A stretch of 64,000 bases of DNA from Jiangella ureilytica (GCF_004348545.1 NZ_SMKL01000018.1:1-64000), one strand, 5' to 3'. Counted from the first letter of the stretch, positions 52,011-61,892 are shown. The notes: generated by a model not told the origin, from the letters alone. Numbers and translations are program-made.

Positions 52011-52624
52011 GTTGTTCCGCCAGCAGGCCGGGGGCCGAGTCGTGGCCCGTCGGGTTGGGTATTTGCCCGATGTCGAGGTGGTGCATGCGTCCGGCGCGGC
52101 GCACGCAGAGCTTTCCTTGGGTGCGACGTGGTCGAACCGGACGCGGCAAAGCCGGCGATTGCGGCGTTGGGGTCTGAGCGAGGTCATGCGGTTGGGGCTC
52201 GACCGAGGGGGGCAGCGTTGAGTATCCGCAGGCGCCCTAGTCCGCCGACGGACAGCACAATCGCCTCAGTGTGACCGACACTTCGCCGTACATGACGAAC
52301 CCTACCGGCCGCTAGACGCAGCCCCGCAGACGGGCGCGCGCTGCGACTATGAACGCTCGCGCTCCTCAGTTGTGAACCATGTATTGAACCAGCGGGCCAT
52401 TGGCAAGATCAGATATAGCCCGGACTTCGCTGGAGCGACTTGCGTGCTCGTTGATAATGCATCCCGAGATCAGCATGCGGGAACCTTCGCTCTTCCGCCA
52501 GCAGACTTATATCCAATGTTCGGTCGTCGCCCTAGGAGGACTGGTTCGCTAAACCGTTTGCCTAACATCGCTGGGCGCTTCGCTTGCTCCAGCCCAGGAG
52601 GTGTCAGCATGCCTAGACTACCTA
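52011..52624. other. Non-coding stretch at the start of the defence island
   Basis: No reading frame here has a recognisable product. Up to about 52320 the DNA is still GC-rich; after that the G+C falls to that of the island. It may hold decayed island-end sequence. No integrase, transfer or repeat array could be made out. Confidence 0.5.
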
Positions 52625-53554
52625 TCACCTGACACGGTGCTCCTCCCAGTGCTTTGCCAACCATTCCACCTGCTCACTGCGCAGACGCACGCGCAAATTC
52701 TCATCATGTAAAGTGGCGTACTGATCGTAGCGCTCCAAGTTGGCGGAGACGTCAATCCGAAGGCTATCCGGGTTGACTGCCAACCAGCCATCATCAAACA
52801 GCCGATGGATGTCTCGCCTTAGGAGCAAGCCCCCGTGCTCATGATGGATTCCGAGCTGCGCATAGCTGTATAGATGACCTGCCTCCAGCGCCCGCCCAGG
52901 AGCGCGGCCGGTGAACGCGCAGATCTCTCCATGGCTAATCAGTAAGCGTTCTCGGAACGGTCGCTGGCCCCGTCGGACGCGAACGACAGAGAGCCGATGA
53001 CCTTGAGGAAAAATAAAGTCAGAGGTTCGATGGAGGACCCGATCGATTGCCCACTGGGCACCCCGCGAAGAAACGGAGCTCTGAAACGCACTCCACCGTA
53101 CTTGGCGGATGCTCAGCTGGCTCTTCGGTGACTCGCATAGAAGGCGGAGCTCGCTGCCGGCAAGCACATTTTCGAGCGACGTCCACGCAGCGTCATGTCG
53201 CGAGCGATACTCAGCCACGGCCTTCACCTGGGTGGCAGGCTGATCAAAGACGTTGCCACACTTATAACACTTGAAGCGAGGGAGCTCATTCTTCCGGGCT
53301 TTTATTCCGGCCTTGGCGCATTGCGGACACTTGAAAAGCAGCTTGTCTTTATGTTCGACTCTAATCTCCTCAATAACTGAAATTCCAAGTAGCGTCACCT
53401 TATCCCACAGCGCTATCGGGTCTCCGGCCCTTATCTTGTCATGATTGGAAACCGTGCTGTCCCAGGTGTAATAGACGCCCGGCTGGTCGTCGTAGCCCGA
53501 GTTTCCGCCATGCTGCCTGTTGTCACCTGCGGTGAGAAGGAGCCAAGCCGTCAT
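52625..53554 (-). CDS. EVE/PUA-like + zinc ribbon + HNH endonuclease
   Basis: 309 residues. Residues 1-65 (YYTWDSTVSNHDKIRAGDPIALW, LLGISVIEEI) resemble an EVE/PUA-like reader of modified bases. A zinc ribbon follows (C76, C79, C96, C99). The C-terminal HNH_2-like nuclease (residues 207-262) reads CAFTGRAPGRALEAGHLYSY...GGLLLRRDIHRLFDDG; H227 and H250 are kept, but the Asn usually before GLLL is Gly. The overall layout is that of a modification-dependent nuclease. AGGAGGT is an excellent ribosome site. The gene is divergent from the GHKL ATPase gene and has the lower G+C of the island. Confidence 0.8.
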   Translation of the reverse strand: MTAWLLLTAGDNRQHGGNSGYDDQPGVYYTWDSTVSNHDKIRAGDPIALWDKVTLLGISVIEEIRVEHKDKLLFKCPQCAKAGIKARKNELPRFKCYKCGNVFDQPATQVKAVAEYRSRHDAAWTSLENVLAGSELRLLCESPKSQLSIRQVRWSAFQSSVSSRGAQWAIDRVLHRTSDFIFPQGHRLSVVRVRRGQRPFRERLLISHGEICAFTGRAPGRALEAGHLYSYAQLGIHHEHGGLLLRRDIHRLFDDGWLAVNPDSLRIDVSANLERYDQYATLHDENLRVRLRSEQVEWLAKHWEEHRVR

Positions 53555-53747
53555 CTATACCTCCTGACATGCGACTTCAAGCTGTACGCATACGTGGGAT
53601 CCCATGATCTTGACACGCCGGCCATGAGAGTGGAATAGCTTGGCGCAAGGAACTTGCCAGCACCATGGGATCCGGGGGTCTCCCGGTGTACCCAAATGTC
53701 TGGGGTGGCAGCTAGCCTCGGACCAAGTCAAGCTTGGGGGCGAGAAC

Positions 53748-55229
53748 GTGGATCAGGGCTGGGACATCGCCGAGCCACGCGCAGATGCGCTCATCGAGTC
53801 GCTCCGAGCCTTCGGGTACTCGCCTGAGGCGGCTGTCGCCGATCTCATCGACAACAGTATCTCTGCAGGTGCAAAGCGGGTATCCGTCGACTTCATCTGG
53901 ATAGGGCGGGACTCGCTCGTCCGCGTGTCGGACGATGGTCATGGCATGACTGAGGCGGCGCTCGCCGCGGCCATGCGTCCTGGGAGCGCCAATCCGCTTG
54001 AAGTACGCCGAGCCACGGACTTGGGTCGGTTCGGGCTCGGGCTCAAGACGGCATCGTTCTCGCAAGCCAGGGAGCTCACGGTAGTGAGCACTGACGCCGC
54101 GACGGGGGTGACATCTACACGTCGGTGGGACTTGGACACGGTCGCCGTCTCGAGCGAGTGGCGTCTGCTCCGGACAGCACCCGAAGGATGCGAGATCGCG
54201 GCGCCCGCTTCATCGGGTGGGACCGTCGTCCAGTGGGGGAAGCTCGACCGGCTCGTCGGAAATGCCGACATCGATGACCCTCGAGCTCAGAGGCGCCTTC
54301 TCGATGTAGCGACCCGGGTGCAGCGGCACCTAGCTGTGACGTTCCATCGGTTTCTTGGGGGCCGCGGACGCATAAGAATAGACATCAATGGACGAGAGAT
54401 CCAGCCGTTGGATCCATTCTTGATCGACCACCCTGCGACACAGCGGCTTGAGTCGGAGGAATTGCCCTTCCGGGGGTCGCTCATCCGCGTGACGCCATAT
54501 GTGCTCCCACATCGCAGCAAGCTGGACGACGAAGATGCAGAGCGGGGCGGTGGGGTTCACGGTTGGAACCAGCAACAGGGCTTCTATGTTTACCGCTCAA
54601 AGCGCTTGCTCGTTCCGGGCGATTGGCTCGGGCTCGGTATGGCGCGAGATGAGCACACCAAACTGGCCCGGATAGCTATTGACTTTCCCTCCAGTATGGA
54701 CCACGAGTGGCAGGTCGACGTGAAGAAGTCTACCGCGAGACCGCCGAGCGAGCTTACGGAGAGTCTTCGACGCATAGCAAGGGCCACACGGTCCAAGGCA
54801 GAGGATGTCTACCGTCACCGAGGGAAGATTTTTGTGCGTCAGAACAGTCGAGACTTCGTCTTTGCCTGGCACGAGTATAGAGGGCGCAATGGTGAACTCA
54901 AGTACAAGGTGAACCGGCGACACCCAGTAATCACGGCCCTGTTCGAAGCCGCTGGACAAAACAGACAGATCGTCGAGCGCGCTCTGCGCTTTATCGAAGA
55001 GACAGTCCCAACAACCATGATCGGAGCAGCCGTCGCCTCAGCGATCGACAATCAGTCCACGCCGTTCAGTGAGGCTAGGCGGGAGCTGGGAGCACTTGTT
55101 GACTTTGCGTTCTCAGGATTGCTTAGCGATGGCGCCTCTCCAAGCGAGGCGATCGACCGGATCGCGGTTATCGAGCCATTCGTGTATTTCCCTGAGGTTA
55201 TCGCGGCATTTCGAGAGGGCAAACTGTGA
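53748..55229 (+). CDS. GHKL ATPase, paraMORC-like component of restriction-type defence operon
   Basis: 493 residues. The N-terminal GHKL ATPase has E27...D35-N36-S (ADLIDNSISAGAKRV), the G1 box DDGHGM (62-67) and the G2 box GRFGLGLKTASF (93-104). An S5-like middle (GTVVQWGKLDRL, FHRFLGGRGRIRIDINGRE) and a C-terminal domain with FVYFPEVIAAFREGKL follow. It most resembles the paraMORC families found in prokaryotic restriction-modification neighbourhoods, thought to drive DNA superstructure changes. GTG 53748 is chosen (GGGGGCGAG ahead). A TTGACA hexamer at 53609-53614 may be its -35. The stop overlaps the next GTG. Confidence 0.85.
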   Translation: MDQGWDIAEPRADALIESLRAFGYSPEAAVADLIDNSISAGAKRVSVDFIWIGRDSLVRVSDDGHGMTEAALAAAMRPGSANPLEVRRATDLGRFGLGLKTASFSQARELTVVSTDAATGVTSTRRWDLDTVAVSSEWRLLRTAPEGCEIAAPASSGGTVVQWGKLDRLVGNADIDDPRAQRRLLDVATRVQRHLAVTFHRFLGGRGRIRIDINGREIQPLDPFLIDHPATQRLESEELPFRGSLIRVTPYVLPHRSKLDDEDAERGGGVHGWNQQQGFYVYRSKRLLVPGDWLGLGMARDEHTKLARIAIDFPSSMDHEWQVDVKKSTARPPSELTESLRRIARATRSKAEDVYRHRGKIFVRQNSRDFVFAWHEYRGRNGELKYKVNRRHPVITALFEAAGQNRQIVERALRFIEETVPTTMIGAAVASAIDNQSTPFSEARRELGALVDFAFSGLLSDGASPSEAIDRIAVIEPFVYFPEVIAAFREGKL

Positions 55230-58018
55230 ACGTCATCGACCTTATTCGACAGCTGGTTGTGGTCAGGATGGACTTTGCCGTAGAAAAGGGAGCCGATGTT
55301 ACGCCAGAAAAACTACGGGAATGGGTGACAGTAGCCGCCGAGCAGGTAGGCTCGCCCGACTCACTGAACATCGAACGACTGATCCGCGATATCGAAGCCG
55401 ATTACAACGTGCACGTCGGTTCGTGGAACGCGCTCGAGGATGATACCGATCACGTGCCATGGCTGGCGGACCGGCTGGGAGAGAAACTCTCGTGGAAATT
55501 CTGGGACCGCTATATGCGATTCCTACGGGCTGACCAAAGGCTTCCTCCAGCCGCCGTAAGGCGTACTGATGAGGTGAGTGACGATATCCTTGGCAGACTC
55601 GAGGACCCGCATCGGGACGGCCCCTGGGACCGCCGAGGGCTCGTGGCGGGCCAAGTACAGTCGGGAAAGACCGGCAACTACATAGGACTTATAGCGAAGG
55701 CGTTAGATACAGGATACAAGCTTGTAGTAGTGCTTGCAGGGGTTCACAACAGTCTGCGCAGCCAAACCCAGGCACGCATAGACGAAGGAATTCTTGGATT
55801 CGACACGCGTGCGTTCAGGCTGGCGTCGAAGGCGAATGACTCAAGTCGTGTCGGTGTAGGCAGGCTGGCCGGCCCGCGCTTGTACGTCAATTCCTTTACA
55901 TCGTCCGCGGACGCCGGAGACTTTCGGCTCAACGTTGCTCAGAACATGGGTATTGCGCCAGGTGGCGCAGATCCAATTGTACTCGTGGTCAAGAAGTATA
56001 AGTCCATCCTCACAAACCTGTACACGTGGGCTACCGAGCTGACCAAGGAACGTGATCCTGAAACTGGCGAGTTCAAGGTTCGGGGGGTGCCGGTACTGGT
56101 TATCGACGACGAAGCCGACCACGCATCGGTAAATACGAAGAGTGCCAGCGTGAGTGACGAGACAGACCCATCAGTCATCAACGGGCTGATTCGGCAGTTC
56201 CTAAACACCTTCGACCGAACTGCTTATGTCGCTTATACGGCAACGCCATTCGCGAACATTTTCATCGACCCCGATGCCGATCATAGCACCTCGGGGGAGG
56301 ACCTGTTTCCCCGAAGCTTCATCATCAATCTACCGGCGCCTAGTACATACACGGGGCCTGAACAGGTGTTCGGCCTGAAACAAGACACGGCGAACGCAAT
56401 CGAAGAAGTACGTCCCTTGCCGATAGTCCGGAAGGTGGCCGACTACGGTAAATGGTTACCGGATAAACACAGAGCATCGGATTCTCTTGGCGGCGAGCTG
56501 CCGCAGACGCTCCGGGACGCCATTGTCTTCTTTCTCATGGCTGGTGCCGTCCGTCGAATTCGAGGGCAGAGACACAAACACCATTCGATGCTCGTTCATG
56601 TCACGCGATTCACGAACATGCAGAAGCAGGTTGCCGAGCAGGTGGAGGACTATCTCGAGGAGGTTAAGCAACGGCTCGCTTTCGGCGAGGGCTCGAACTC
56701 GCCCCTCGCGGCTCAAGTGAAAAGGTTATACAACGAAGACCTGCGTCCAACGACTGCAGAGTTGAACCTCGCTTATGGTCTGGTGGCGCCAGCCCAAATC
56801 CCTTCCTTCAGCGAGTTATGGTCAGAGTTGTATCTGATAGCGTCGGAAACCAAGATCCATGTCGTGAATGGAACGTCGACGGACGCCTTAGAGTATGTCG
56901 ATCACCCGAACGGAATTAGCGTTATCGCGATCGGCGGCGACAAGCTGTCTCGAGGCTTGACGCTGGAGGGCCTGACGGTCTCATACTACCTTCGCGCGAG
57001 TAAGATGTACGACACCCTAATGCAAATGGGGCGGTGGTTCGGATATCGGCCAGGTTACCTTGATGTGTGTCGCCTCTATACCACGAGCGGCCTAATCGGC
57101 TGGTACGAGCGGATCACGGCAGCATCGGCCGAGCTCCAGCGTGAGTTTGAGGCGATGGCGGCTGTTGGTAGAACGCCAGCCGACTTTGGACTTCGAGTAA
57201 GGCAGCATCCTGACGGCCTACTTGTAAGTTCGCCAACCAAACTCCGTAACGCGCAGAAGCTGAGCATATCGTTCAGCGGCTCGATTTCCGAGACAGTTAC
57301 CTTCCGTGCGGCGGATCGCATTGCCAACTTCAGGGCGCTTGACGACATGATAGGTCGATTGGGCCGAGTACAGGCGGGCCCTACCGGCATGAAGGTTTGG
57401 CGTCACGTTGCGCCCGAGGAGGTCTTGCGCTTTTTGTCCACCTACCGGGCTGATCGCGCAGCCTATAAGGTGCAGCCAAAGGCTCTCTCCGACTACATCA
57501 GTGGCCGAGTCGTAGATGGTGAGCTGGTCGACTGGACGGTTGTGCTTGCTGACGTAAGGGGAGGAACGCTGTGCGACGTCGGCGGCATCGCCGTAGGTCT
57601 GACACAGCGAGCACATCATAATGCCGCCACAGGCTCGGGGCGGTACACCGTGCGCCGTCTGGTGAGCCCTGGGCACGAGCTGGTGGACCTTGTGAAGGAT
57701 TCAGACAACTGGAAGCGTGCCCTGAAGGACACTTTGAGGTCTTGGGAGCTCAATCCGCGCCGTAAGCCCGACGATGAGCCACCGATTAGACCCTCGGGAT
57801 TATGGGAGCGAAGGCTGCGGTCAGATCGAAGCGGCCTTTTGCTCCTTTATCCGCTCCTCCCCTCGATGTGGGATGACTGGGACGAAGATCCGACTCCCTT
57901 TGTGGGCTTTGCCGCGTCATTCCCGTGGTCCGCACGAGCGAAGCCGCTCGAATATCAAGTCAATCTGGTTCACTTGAAGAATGAGTTCGGATGGGATGAC
58001 GAGGAATTTTATGAATAG
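55226..58018 (+). CDS. Z1 domain superfamily 2 helicase-like protein
   Basis: 930 residues. Walker A GQVQSGKT (142-149), DDEADH box (294-299), TATP (338-341), and the C-terminal helicase part ISVIAIGGDKLSRGLTLEGLTVSYY...MYDTLMQMGRWFGYR near residues 560-605 (motif VI Q-x-G-R-x-x-G-Y-R). The Z1 family is typical of restriction systems with MORC-like ATPases. GTG 55226 overlaps the preceding stop, and its last codons overlap the next ATG. It should couple ATP hydrolysis to DNA or to the nuclease partners; strand separation is unproven. Confidence 0.9.
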   Translation: MNVIDLIRQLVVVRMDFAVEKGADVTPEKLREWVTVAAEQVGSPDSLNIERLIRDIEADYNVHVGSWNALEDDTDHVPWLADRLGEKLSWKFWDRYMRFLRADQRLPPAAVRRTDEVSDDILGRLEDPHRDGPWDRRGLVAGQVQSGKTGNYIGLIAKALDTGYKLVVVLAGVHNSLRSQTQARIDEGILGFDTRAFRLASKANDSSRVGVGRLAGPRLYVNSFTSSADAGDFRLNVAQNMGIAPGGADPIVLVVKKYKSILTNLYTWATELTKERDPETGEFKVRGVPVLVIDDEADHASVNTKSASVSDETDPSVINGLIRQFLNTFDRTAYVAYTATPFANIFIDPDADHSTSGEDLFPRSFIINLPAPSTYTGPEQVFGLKQDTANAIEEVRPLPIVRKVADYGKWLPDKHRASDSLGGELPQTLRDAIVFFLMAGAVRRIRGQRHKHHSMLVHVTRFTNMQKQVAEQVEDYLEEVKQRLAFGEGSNSPLAAQVKRLYNEDLRPTTAELNLAYGLVAPAQIPSFSELWSELYLIASETKIHVVNGTSTDALEYVDHPNGISVIAIGGDKLSRGLTLEGLTVSYYLRASKMYDTLMQMGRWFGYRPGYLDVCRLYTTSGLIGWYERITAASAELQREFEAMAAVGRTPADFGLRVRQHPDGLLVSSPTKLRNAQKLSISFSGSISETVTFRAADRIANFRALDDMIGRLGRVQAGPTGMKVWRHVAPEEVLRFLSTYRADRAAYKVQPKALSDYISGRVVDGELVDWTVVLADVRGGTLCDVGGIAVGLTQRAHHNAATGSGRYTVRRLVSPGHELVDLVKDSDNWKRALKDTLRSWELNPRRKPDDEPPIRPSGLWERRLRSDRSGLLLLYPLLPSMWDDWDEDPTPFVGFAASFPWSARAKPLEYQVNLVHLKNEFGWDDEEFYE

Positions 58019-59006
58019 ACCGTTAGATATTAGCCTTTGGCAGCAGCTGGCTTCGGATCCTGCCGTTGACGGCATAGTGAGAAGGCGCGTCCTGCCCGAA
58101 ACGATTCACGACGTCTTCCTCGGCGAGAAGCGGCCGTCCGGGCAACGGGTCCTCCTGCTTAGCATTAAGGGACCACCTATTGGCCTTCCGCGAAAGCGGC
58201 CATTGTCCCGCGGTTTGGCGGTGGACGTCGAGATCAGCGCCGAGAATCTGGTCAATATCCAGCTCACGTCGACTTCACCGGCCGGCGACTCTCTCTTTGC
58301 CGAACTGGCGTCGGACGTGGTCGGCGTCCTCGCTCAGAGTCCAGGTCATGGTGCAGCTGGCCGAGTCTTGGACAGGGTCGTCGCGTGGCAGTCGTTCTTC
58401 GCCGCGCGTCGCGAGGTGTTCACGGGAGAGACCGCAGCGGGCCTTTTCGCCGAACTGACCGTCTTGGGCGAGATCTTGATACCAGCAATCGGGCCGAGCT
58501 CTGCTGTTGCCGCATGGTGTGGCCCAGATCCAGCGGTCCAAGACTTCCAGCGAGGCGATCTCGCGGTGGAGGTAAAGTCCTACCGAGGAAACGGCCCCGG
58601 CAAACTTTCAATTAGCTCAGAGCGCCAGCTGGACGTTACGGGCTTATCTGAGCTGTATCTCGCCTATATCCGGTTGGATCAACGGCCGGAAGGTACGGGA
58701 ACAACCCTCGGGCAGGCGATAGATTCATTGAAGGAGGTCATAGCTGAGACCGCGTCTGCTTACGACCTATTTCTTGAGCGGCTGTTAAGCTACGGCTGGC
58801 ATGAGTCGCTAACGGACACGCTGACCGATAGGTACCACGTGCGATCCAGCGAACTCTTCAAGGTATCGCCTGGTTTTCCCAGGATTCTGGCCGAGTCGTT
58901 GCCGCTTGGTGTGGGAGGAGTTTCATACCATATTGATCGCAGCGCGATTGAAGAATTCCTTTTTCCTGAAGAAGCCTTCGCGGCGAGGCTGAGGGAGCTC
59001 CATTGA
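58011..59006 (+). CDS. PD-(D/E)XK motif protein (DUF4420-like)
   Basis: 331 residues. The nuclease-like core is E148 (LFAELTVLGEIL), D183 (RGDLAVEVKS) and E187-x-K189, with E204 and Q206 in SSERQLD; this fits the restriction-endonuclease fold. The rest is helical. ATG 58011 is preferred over 57996 since GAGGA lies just before it and it overlaps the Z1 stop by eight bases. It is likely the cleaving component of the operon (inference). Its TGA overlaps the TTG of the AIPR gene. Confidence 0.85.
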   Translation: MNRPLDISLWQQLASDPAVDGIVRRRVLPETIHDVFLGEKRPSGQRVLLLSIKGPPIGLPRKRPLSRGLAVDVEISAENLVNIQLTSTSPAGDSLFAELASDVVGVLAQSPGHGAAGRVLDRVVAWQSFFAARREVFTGETAAGLFAELTVLGEILIPAIGPSSAVAAWCGPDPAVQDFQRGDLAVEVKSYRGNGPGKLSISSERQLDVTGLSELYLAYIRLDQRPEGTGTTLGQAIDSLKEVIAETASAYDLFLERLLSYGWHESLTDTLTDRYHVRSSELFKVSPGFPRILAESLPLGVGGVSYHIDRSAIEEFLFPEEAFAARLRELH

Positions 59007-61060
59007 CCGCCGGGATCGATGAGTATCTGCTTGACTTGCAGCGCCAGATTTCGCTTCTGGCCTCGGATGAGGGTTACGAGCAGGCGCTGCCTGAGATGTT
59101 TACTATATTCATGTTCGAGCTTCTTGCTGAAGCGGGCGAGATCGAGGGCGCGGTTCCGGCCTTCTACCAGGCCACGGGTGCGCGGGCGTCGGGCTTTGCT
59201 TTAAGCGACGACGAGACCACTCTCTGGCTCTTTCTTACCGATTACCGCGGCGATCTGACTCCGCAGGGCCTGGGTAAGACCGAACTTGATACCCACTACC
59301 GTCGAATGTGTGGGTTCCTGCAGCGTGCACAAGATCAACTGTGGAGACGGCTTGAAGAATCCTCGCCGAGCTGGGACATGGCCCACCGGCTGTCGGAGGT
59401 GTGGGACGAGGTTGGCGAGGTTCGACTTGTGGTTCTGACCAACTCGATACTCCGCACGACCGTTCCAAAGGGGGGGAGGCTGGAGGGCCGGCAGGTCCAT
59501 CATTCTGTCTGGGATCTGACGAGACTCCATCAGTTGACGACAAGCGGGCGAGCTCAAGAGCCGATTCTTGTCGATATCGTCGAAATGTGGGGTGCCCCGA
59601 TCCCCTGCTTGGGGCCGCACGGCGATTCTGGAGTCTACGACGCCTATCTCATGCTCATGCCAGGTGAGCTTATTGCGCAGATGTACGAGGAATATGGCCC
59701 TAGACTTCTTGAACTTAACGTCCGTTCGTTCCTTCAGTCGCGAGGCAAGGTTAATCGAGGGCTTCAAGAGACAATTAGGGATTATCCAAGGCGGTTCCTA
59801 GCATATAACAATGGCATATCGATGACTGCGTCTTCCGTTAAAGTAGTGGAGCTCTCAGGTGGCGGAAGCGGCATAATCGGAATTTCCGACTTGCAGATCG
59901 TTAATGGGGGTCAGACCACCGCTTCCCTCCACTATGCCAAGGTGAAGAGCAAGGTCGATCTTTCGGAGATCTATGTCCAGGCGAAGCTGTCGGTGGTGCA
60001 ATCATCGCTATTGATGGACTTGGTTCCGCGGATCAGTGAGTTCGCTAATAGTCAAAACCGGGTCAACATGGCGGACTTTAGTGCGAACGATCCGTTTCAT
60101 GTTGAGGTTGAGCGATTGTCTAGGACGATATGGGCACCTGCCAAAGCGGCAACCGTGGATATGACGCGTTGGTTTTACGAACGCGCGCGTGGTCAGTACG
60201 CAGACGCGCATGCGCGCGAACGCACTCCGGCTCGGCAGCGCCAATTCAAGGTCGTAAATCCCTTGAGTCAGAAGTTCACCAAGACAGACCTCGCGAAATT
60301 TGAGAATACGTGGGATCAGTTGCCATGGATAGTTTCATTGGGTGCGGAGAAGAATTTCAGGGAGTTCATGCTCCGCCTTGAGAGGCGTGGCTCATCATTC
60401 AAGCCGGATCAACAATACTTCGAGAATCTGATTGCGAAGGCGCTTCTTTTCCGTACTGCCGAGAAGATCATTGGGTCACTTCACTTGGGCGGCTATCGGG
60501 CTCAGACCGTGACGTACACGCTCGCCAAGCTCCTCCACGCTACTGGCCAACGAGTGAGCCTGCGAGCTATCTGGAGAGCCCAAGAACTGTCGCCAGAGTT
60601 GACATCCGCTGTCCGTGATCTGGGTCCGTTAATCTATGAAGCGCTGTGGTCCACAGCGAACGGACGCAACATCAGTGAATGGGCCAAGAAGGAGAGCTGC
60701 TGGAAGTCTATCATCGAATTAGAATGGGCACCCTCGGACGCGCTTGGTGAGCAGCTCGAGAAGGGGACTGGCCGCACGCGCACTACCTCAATGAGTAGTA
60801 TAGGTGAGCAACTCGGTGTCGAAGAACAAGCGGCATTAAAGGCCGTTACTTCGATCAGTAGTGAAACATGGAAGGCGTTGAGTGCTTGGGCGAAGCAGAC
60901 CGACAGCTTACAGAGCTGGCAGCGTAGTTTGGCGTTTAGCCTCGGAACCTTACTCAAGGCGGGCCGTGTTCCATCACGAAAGCAAGCCGTCCAAGGTGCA
61001 CGGATTCTAGCCGAGGCGTCGCGCCTTGGCTTTGCAGCACACGAAGGACGCGGCGAGTAG
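59003..61060 (+). CDS. AIPR family (abortive infection phage resistance) protein
   Basis: 685 residues. The AIPR core is LLELNVRSFLQSRGKVNRGLQETIRDYPRRFLAYNNGISMTASSVKVV and ISDLQIVNGGQTTASLHYAKVK, followed by ISEFANSQNRVNMADFSANDPFHVEVERLSR and WFYERARGQYADA. The biochemical role of AIPR proteins is not settled; they recur with Z1 helicases and MORC-like ATPases in defence loci. The start is TTG 59003 (GAGGGAG upstream), overlapping the previous stop. No membrane segment is seen. Confidence 0.88.
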   Translation: MTAGIDEYLLDLQRQISLLASDEGYEQALPEMFTIFMFELLAEAGEIEGAVPAFYQATGARASGFALSDDETTLWLFLTDYRGDLTPQGLGKTELDTHYRRMCGFLQRAQDQLWRRLEESSPSWDMAHRLSEVWDEVGEVRLVVLTNSILRTTVPKGGRLEGRQVHHSVWDLTRLHQLTTSGRAQEPILVDIVEMWGAPIPCLGPHGDSGVYDAYLMLMPGELIAQMYEEYGPRLLELNVRSFLQSRGKVNRGLQETIRDYPRRFLAYNNGISMTASSVKVVELSGGGSGIIGISDLQIVNGGQTTASLHYAKVKSKVDLSEIYVQAKLSVVQSSLLMDLVPRISEFANSQNRVNMADFSANDPFHVEVERLSRTIWAPAKAATVDMTRWFYERARGQYADAHARERTPARQRQFKVVNPLSQKFTKTDLAKFENTWDQLPWIVSLGAEKNFREFMLRLERRGSSFKPDQQYFENLIAKALLFRTAEKIIGSLHLGGYRAQTVTYTLAKLLHATGQRVSLRAIWRAQELSPELTSAVRDLGPLIYEALWSTANGRNISEWAKKESCWKSIIELEWAPSDALGEQLEKGTGRTRTTSMSSIGEQLGVEEQAALKAVTSISSETWKALSAWAKQTDSLQSWQRSLAFSLGTLLKAGRVPSRKQAVQGARILAEASRLGFAAHEGRGE

Positions 61061-61363
61061 GTGGTCCAAGGTTCGGGAGCGAACCGCTGGATGCGGGCGG
61101 CCCGCTCCTTTGCGTGCAGGATCTCTGGGGTTGCCTGCCTGGAGTGGTCATCGACGAGGAGCGGATGTGGGCCATGGACCGGCTGGCCGGTGATGTCGCA
61201 GTCCCAGCGGATGAAGGTTGGCCTGAGGTCACCTGCGGTCAGCGGCTCGCACGGGCACGTAGGCGGGATCTGCCATGGCGGGCGCACGCTCCGTGCGGCG
61301 TCCGAGGCCGATAACCCAAGGTCGGGGACTGAGCCGAGCTGGCCGTGTTGCTGTTACCGGCGG
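61061..61363. other. Degenerate spacer after the AIPR gene
   Basis: No intact gene. A minus-strand fragment near 61090-61230 reads IRWDCDITG and LLVDDHSR, reminiscent of the integrase core (W-x-D-I-T, D-D-x-S-R) of transposases, but it is short, lacks the rest of the domain and shows no terminal repeats. It may be a relic of an insertion sequence. Confidence 0.3.
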
Positions 61364-61892
61364 TCTCGTGGGCGTTCAGGCCGCTCGGGGTTCGGCACCA
61401 CCCACAGCTCGGCGCCGCCGAGGTCCTTCGGCTGGCGGCCGGCAACGGCCTTCGGGCGGCCGAACGCCGTCCGGTAGGCGGAGATGCCCAGGACGGCGAC
61501 CACCCGCGGCGCCAGCCGGGCCACGCGGGCGGCGAGGGCCACGGCACCCGCCCGCAGCTCCGCCGCCGTCAGCTCGTCGGCCCGCGCGGTCCCTCGGGCG
61601 ACCAGGTTGGTGATGCCGATACCGCGCCGGTCAGGTGGGCGTCGTCCTCGGGCGAGGTGCCGCCGGTGACGTCGATGAGCCGGTCGACGATGCCGGCCCG
61701 GTACAGCGCCGGGTAGAACCGGTTGCCCGGCCGGCCGAAGTGCGTCTGCACGGCCACCGTCATGAGGCCGGGGTTGATGCCGACGAACAGCAGCCGCGGG
61801 CCCGGCTCGACGAGGTCCGGCAGCGTGCCGTCGCGGAAGCCCTCCAGCTCCTCTCGCGTGAATTGCAGTGCCCACCTGCTGCTCCGGTGCAT
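61364..61892 (-). pseudogene. Frameshifted, truncated Mug-type uracil-DNA glycosylase
   Basis: Three frames together give a G/U mismatch glycosylase: LLFVGINPGLMTVAV (motif 1, GINPG), HFGRPGNRFYPALYRAGI, then after a missing base near 61626 GIGITNLVARGTARADELTAAEL and VVAVLGISAYRTAFGR, then after a further shift near 61388 the SGLNAH motif. The usual 20-30 residues after SGLNAH are replaced by unrelated sequence. The gene is therefore broken. Its G+C is high, so it probably belongs to chromosomal DNA caught in the island. Confidence 0.8.

Noticed and set aside
52372-52632. 86-residue plus-strand frame near the island border
   Set aside because: No ribosome site, no recognisable domain and overlap with the end of the HNH gene.
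53594-53673. TGGGATCC repeats and a TGGGATCCCA palindrome between HNH and ATPase genes
   Set aside because: Could be operators, but the motif is short and only two imperfect copies are seen, so it was not listed as a site.
61090-61230. Possible transposase fragment (IRWDCDITG, LLVDDHSR)
   Set aside because: Too short, without terminal inverted repeats or a full DDE domain; kept only as a low-confidence note in the spacer entry.
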